Assembly (NCBI GenBank): GCA_009602735.1
Contig: WELA01008071.1
Coordinates: 207,277 to 271,276, forward strand
Direction: 5' to 3'
Length of the DNA: 64,000 bases
Origin: Mesotaenium endlicherianum
Taxonomy: Eukaryota > Streptophyta > Zygnematophyceae > Zygnematales > Mesotaeniaceae
The position numbers were made by a program, and so were the translations under genes. The notes beneath the pieces are model-generated. The model had not been told where the DNA came from. It made no database searches and saw nothing but the letters and a program-made list of their open reading frames with translations. Below are positions 59,447 to 64,000 of this stretch, piece after piece; the first letter of the stretch is position 1; every line of letters starts with the position of its first letter.

Positions 59447-59930
59447 TCACTTTCCCGACAGAAAAAGCGACGTCTCGGCGCGTGAAGTCAGGTCTTACAC
59501 ATGTGGAGCAGACTAGTCAACAGGTTCAAGTTTGGTGCTACACTTGTGAAGAGGAGTAGTCAACGGCGCCAAGTCAGGTGCTACACATGTAAGGTAGACT
59601 AGGCAAGGTCGTGGGTGGTGTGACCTTATTGGCTAGCCTACTCCTTGATGATAAGGAAAATAGTACAAGTTGGCCCAGAACCTGCCACGTATCCAAGAAT
59701 TCATAGCCTCCACATAACTGCTCCAAATTCAAAAGTTTCAATGCCAAACAAAGTGTGTCAAAGAAATCTACCAGAGCACCAAATTTGAGAGCATTTCAAT
59801 TTCTAGAGTGTTGTCAAGAGCAGAGAGAGTAGGGACTCTTCTTAATCTGTGCAGGAACTTCTGAAAATCGTAAGTCCTTCTATACTTCTCCAAATTTTGC
59901 AAAGTTAGTCTCCAAATGGGCGCAGTAAGG
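59447..59930. other. Unique-looking DNA with a three-unit minisatellite
   Basis: Three imperfect 43-bp tandem units lie at 59485-59527, 59528-59570 and 59571-59613 (shared AAGTCAGGTGCTACACATGT-like start). No coding region supported in the remainder. Confidence 0.7.
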
Positions 59931-60649
59931 TGAAATGAATCGACTTACCAAATAGGCGATTAACAATAAATAAAGATCTTTATATCAGCAAGTAATCTTT
60001 ATGGACTTTCCGTTAATCGATTAAACGGCAAAAGGACAACACACTAGCAGTGAACAACACACGTAAATCAAATGAGAGTAAACTAGCATCAATAATGCAC
60101 TCAGTAAACTCATACATAAGCAAGGTTAGAAGACAGTGCGTATCAATGGCTTCTCGCCTTGGATTCAGATCTCTCTCAGTAAGCTGTACAAGAGAGTTGG
60201 CCTCGTTTCCGAATGCCGAACTCGAGAGCAATGCCTAGCATATGTACATGGAATGAGTTTACTGTTCAACGGTCAGTGCGATGGCACCGCCTACCCGGGA
60301 GTTAACCACGTTGGTAGGACCTCGATTAACCAAATCCACCGCCATCTCCCATCATCCCGAATCGCCATCCATCTTAGGGATGTCATCTGGCCATTCATCT
60401 AGCATACCACACTTAGATGCATACCCAGGCAGTTCGCTGCTACCGAGTACAGAAGTCAGCTGGCTGTCAAAGAATGTGTCAGCAAGCTGACTTAAGTTGA
60501 CTTCAGCCTGCTGCTTCCGGCTGAGTCATTAAACTGATGATTTAATAAAGTCTAGCAGACTCAATATTAACTAAAGTTCAGCAGGCTGAACTTATTTAAC
60601 TATATTATTTAAATGAATATTATATCAACCAATATACTGATTCATTACA
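59931..60649 (-). repeat. 3' LTR of A4
   Basis: 719 bp, TGAAATGAATCG...TGATTCATTACA in reverse, adjoining the polypurine tract complement ATCCCTCCAACTT. Confidence 0.93.
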
Positions 60650-60729
60650 ATCCCTCCAACTTATCATGTTGTCGCCTCGACGACACTAACACTAATAACA
60701 GCGTGCTGTTACTTCCGTCCCCAACCTAC

Positions 60730-62115
60730 TGCCATTAGGAGGGAGATGTCCCTGAGGCCCTATACTGAGGGGAGCTAGACCTCCTCCAGTCTTGGGGTCT
60801 CCTGAAGCCTGGGGGATCCGCGTAGGGGCCCCGCGGAGAACGCAGTAACTGGGCTGTTTCCCCCTGCACAGACTGAAACTTAAGGGAGGCAGCCTTCTCC
60901 TGGGCAGCCCTCAAACTGACAGGTACGTATACCGGCATCCTCCTCGTCGTCCTCTGACTCCTCCTCCTCTCCGTCCCCGGGTTCTTCTGAGACTTCTGGA
61001 GTCTCTTCTGTCAACTGCTCGAGCTCTTCCCGAGAAAAAGAATATCCTACTGACCTTCCCCTTTTGGGTGCTGGTGGGGGCTGCTGAGTCGGGATTGCAT
61101 AGCGGTCCTTTTCCCCCTGCTTACTTGCCCATTTGGCATAAGCGTGCTTCCCTTTTGAGAATGACTCTCGGGCCCTGCTTCTGTCCCCCTGCTTCTTTAG
61201 GCTCATGCAGTCTCTGACTCCATCCAATCTTGGGTCCCAAGCCGCAATGTGAGGGGGCAGTACTATGTTCCCCTTTAGGTCTGTTAGGAAATCCTCATCT
61301 ATCGCCCTGTCATTCTGCTGGTCCCTCATGTTGATGGTCATCCACCGCCAATTGGTGGGCTTTTGGAAGTAGGTAGGGTCTGTCCTTTTGAGAGTACAAG
61401 GGTATTAGTGCCGTGCAAAGTCTAGCTGACTGGTTTCCCTGGCCAAGAATTCCCAGCTCCTTCTCTCCACCTCATTATACATGGCCTTGAACCTGTTATG
61501 GACTGTAGAGTCCTTAAAGGTGTCCGCATCCATGGGGATCATCCTGATGACCCCATCCTCCCCCCACATACCAGGAGTTGATACAGCCCCTGCTTCATTC
61601 ACCTGGGCCATTGCCTTGGCCTCTCTGACCGTATATCCTACCATCCTGGCGTAATTGTGGTAGAGGAGGAGCCCCGTGCTGACCTCTATATACTTGTCAA
61701 AGTTTTTGGATGTCTCCCCTTCCCTCTAGTGGATGTCCTTCTGTGACTCACTGCGACTTCTCTGAGCATACTTGAAGGCCTCCTCCAGTAGGTCAAAGCC
61801 CTTGCCCAGTACTGTATAGCGGTAGGTGCTGATTCTCCTCTGCTCTTCTTCCAACTGCTGCTTCCGCTTCTCCTCAGCTCGCCTCTCCTCCTCTGCTTGC
61901 TTGGCCTCCTCTGCAGCTTTTCTGTCCAGTTCTTCCTGCCTCAGTCTGGCCTGTTCCTTCTCCTCCTCCTTCTTCTGTGCCTCCCGCTATTGTTGGAGTC
62001 GTTGTGATTCCCGAGCGGAGATGGAGGATAATTCGATGTCTCCACGGAATTGCAAGTATTCTGCATGTGCCTCTTTCGCCCTTCTCTTCCTCTTGAGTTC
62101 CGACTTTTGAGTCAT
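60730..62115 (-). pseudogene. A4 ORF3 remains
   Basis: Fourth copy of the extra frame, same start region (ATG at 62115), same central blocks (MVGYTVREAKAMAQVNEAGA, NEVERRSWEFLARETSQLDF, MTINMRDQQNDRAIDEDFL) and acidic tail. Shorter than in A2 and A3 near the C-terminal side; broken. Confidence 0.8.
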
Positions 62116-62336
62116 CCTGCTCAATCATAAACACAATGCAGTTAGTGAAGTCATGATATTTTGGCGCTACTGAGTGCCCTTGATGAAGAGGAACGCGATC
62201 GGGAGAGTTCCTAGTGTGAAATACCTGGTGTGAGTGAATAGGGAAAATTGAGTTAGAGAGAAAGTGAGTGTGAGCGCAGGTTGAGTGTGTAATATGGTTG
62301 TTAGAGTTTTTCCGGCTGATCCCGAAACAAAATACC

Positions 62337-62411
62337 ACTCCCTCCAACTTAGTTTTAAAGGTGGGCTGCCTGTCACAACTGTCACTAACTGTCACATCCC
62401 CCTCCAACCTA
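62337..62411 (-). other. Internal polypurine-tract-like pair in A4
   Basis: Minus-strand AGGTTGGAGGGGGATG (about 62411-62397) and AAGTTGGAGGGAGTG (about 62351-62337), between the chromodomain and ORF3, as in the other copies. Confidence 0.75.
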
Positions 62412-62460
62412 TATGGAGATAGGACCTCCTGTCACCTTTCCATGTCTACTAAAGGGACTG

Positions 62461-64000
62461 TTAGGGCGATGCCACAGCCGCTCGAAGGTGGAACCGTTCC
62501 AACGCCCCTTTGGCATTGGTCAGCTGGTCTTTAAACTCCCAAGTGTCCCCAGAGGCATCGTAACCCTTCCATCGGATGACGTACTTCATGACATATTTTG
62601 ACGATCGACGGACCGAGCGAGCGTCTAACATCTCCTCGACCTCATATTCCTCAGGGTCGCCGTCCCGGACAGCGGGGACCGGTCCCGATTGGACAGGTAA
62701 CCGACCTGTGAACAGTGTATCACCTTTGATGTATGGTTCCAGGAAGAAGACATTAAAGACCGGGTGACCTTTGTAGTCCGCTGACATGTTCAGTTTGTAA
62801 GCATTCTGACCGACACGACGCACTACCGAATATGGACCGACCCAAACAGGGCCAAGCTTTTTCTTGACCACACCAGGGAGGTACAGGTGCTGAGAATGCA
62901 GTTTGACTAAATCGCCCTTAGAAAATGTCAGCTCCCGACGGTGTTGATTAGCGTATTTTTGTTGGTTTTCTTGGGCTTTGTGCAGGTTTTGTTGGACTTC
63001 TGACAGGGTGTCAGCAAACTCCTGAGTTAACTGGAGGGAGACCGGGTTGTCAATCCCTTCAGGGTGAGTTAAAGATTCCCCTAGCACATCTAGAGGAGAC
63101 TTAGGGACTCTACCCAGGCTGAGTTCAAAAGGAGTTTTGCCCGTTGACGCGTGCACCGCACTGTTGACCGCAAACTGAATTTGAGGCAACAGGTCATCCC
63201 AATTATCTTGTTTTTGGTTAATATATGCTCTCAGCACCTCCTGCAGAACTCGGTTAGTTCTTTCAGTCTGCCCATCAGTCTGAGGGTGGTTTGCTGTGCT
63301 GAGCAGCTGTTTGACTCCCATTAACCCCATTAAAGCTCTCCAGAACTTAGAGGTGAATTTTGAGTCTCTGTCTGAGATGATATTAGAAGGGAGCCCATGT
63401 TGGCATACTACATGGTTGTAAAACTGTCTCGCTGTTTCGAGTGCAGTCACTTTGACAGTTGTGGGGATAAAAATGACCATTTTTGTCAGTTTATCCACGA
63501 CTACCAGTATTGAATCATGCCCGTTGGCAGTTCTTGGTAGTGAGACCACCCAGTCCATGGATATAGTTTCCCAGCGTCCCGCTGGGATGGGTAGCGGTTG
63601 CAAGAGACCTCCGGGTGGTGTGTGCCGAGACTTATTTCTCTGACACTGGTCACAGGACTTGACATATTTCAAGACCTCCCGGGGTAACCCCTCCCAATGA
63701 TAATGTTTTGCCAGTTTGCCAACAGTTTTGGCCTGCCCCAAATGTCCACCCAGGAGACTGTCATGAGCTTGACTCAGTAAGAGAGACCTTATTTCCAAGT
63801 TATTAGGAATGACCAGCTTCAGCCTGCCTGAAGTGGTTTCAGTCACCCAGACCCCTCCCTTGAGCTTATACCCGAGTGCAGTAGCACGACACACACCAGT
63901 AGTGGGGCTGGGCTCAAATGTTGGGTCAGAAAGGTAGGCTTTCCTAAGTTGTTCAAGGAAGGACTTTTTCACCTTTAGTGAAGTGAGTGCACACAGGACT
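62461..64000 (-). pseudogene. A4 pol, 3' part (integrase and chromodomain)
   Basis: A long open stretch (63972-62461, 503 codons) covers the end of the RNase H/integrase linker, the H2C2 zinc region ([20 protein letters not shown]), the integrase core (ISDRDSKFTSKFWRALMGLM; NHPQTDGQTERTNRVLQEVL), the C-terminal domain and the chromodomain (EEYEVEEMLDARSVRRSSKY). The rest of pol lies off the window, so whether A4 is whole cannot be judged. Confidence 0.9.

Larger units (their letters stand above)
59931..64000 (-). mobile_element. Element A4: Ty3/gypsy chromovirus, family A, reverse, cut by the window edge
   Basis: 3' LTR 60649-59931, polypurine tract 60662-60650, hairpin 60684-60668, ORF3 62115 to about 60730, internal polypurine-like motifs 62411-62397 and 62351-62337, chromodomain and integrase (62461 onward), continuing past the right edge. 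It is the best-preserved family A copy here in pol; ORF3 is broken. Target-site duplication cannot be tested. Confidence 0.93.

Noticed and set aside
60136-60402. The LTR antisense frame as a genuine gene
   Set aside because: A second overlapping frame on the same strand is also open, so open frames here may reflect base composition. Kept as a finding, not called as a gene.

Overview
The window is a piece of a nuclear genome from the green-plant lineage (Streptophyta likely). Three intron-bearing host genes in the first 15 kb have their closest recognisable relatives in plants: a SAUL1/PUB44-class U-box ARM-repeat E3 ligase, spliceosomal Sm D2, and the ERAD ubiquitin ligase HRD1. The other 48 kb is almost entirely LTR retrotransposon. 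Two Ty3/gypsy chromovirus families dominate, both with a primer site of the plant initiator-Met tRNA type (TGGTATCGGAGC). I cannot name the species. The glutamine-, alanine- and histidine-rich HRD1 tail and the GC-rich host exons would fit a streptophyte alga or an early-diverging plant, but that is inference.

Layout, left to right. 66-3818 (-): PUB-type E3 gene, five exons seen, 3' end outside the window. 3819-8327: intergenic DNA with an old retroelement-like relic (4803-6805). 8328-9364 (+): SmD2, four coding exons. 10091-14540 (-): HRD1, seven exons, 873 codons in my model, convergent with SmD2. 15624-16120: first copy of a roughly 500-bp repeat ending in TGTAGTG/CACTACA ('repeat C'). 16128-16471: worn reverse LTR of family A. 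16631-26788: element A1, heavily decayed, carrying two solo LTRs of its own family. 26942-58043: a nest of retrotransposons. 58424-59446: two tandem copies of repeat C. 59931 to the right edge: element A4 (-), cut by the window.

The nest can be ordered from its 5-bp target-site duplications. B0 (26942-58043, gtggt) holds B1 (28331-57774, cttga), which holds A2 (33208-57095, ccgaa). A2 in turn holds A3 (38790-47633, reverse, ggagc/gaagc) in its pol region and B2 (50426-56597, ctaga) in its 3' LTR. B0 is therefore oldest, and A3 and B2 are the last arrivals. All these elements are treated here as fossils. B2 and A3 look structurally whole but are broken in coding sequence.

The most unusual thing seen is in family A. 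Between the chromodomain end of pol and the 3' LTR, all four copies carry an extra sense-strand reading frame ('ORF3', about 1.6 kb). It has a charged coiled-coil N-terminus, a well-conserved middle domain I do not recognise, and an acidic tail. Internal copies of the polypurine tract lie just upstream of ORF3, and a short hairpin (GTTGTCG-3 nt-CGACAAC) sits just before the real 3' polypurine tract. Chromoviruses normally have only gag and pol.

The assembly has a 37-N gap at 45435-45471 and a few isolated Ns inside the retroelements, so fine detail there is less certain than in the host genes.
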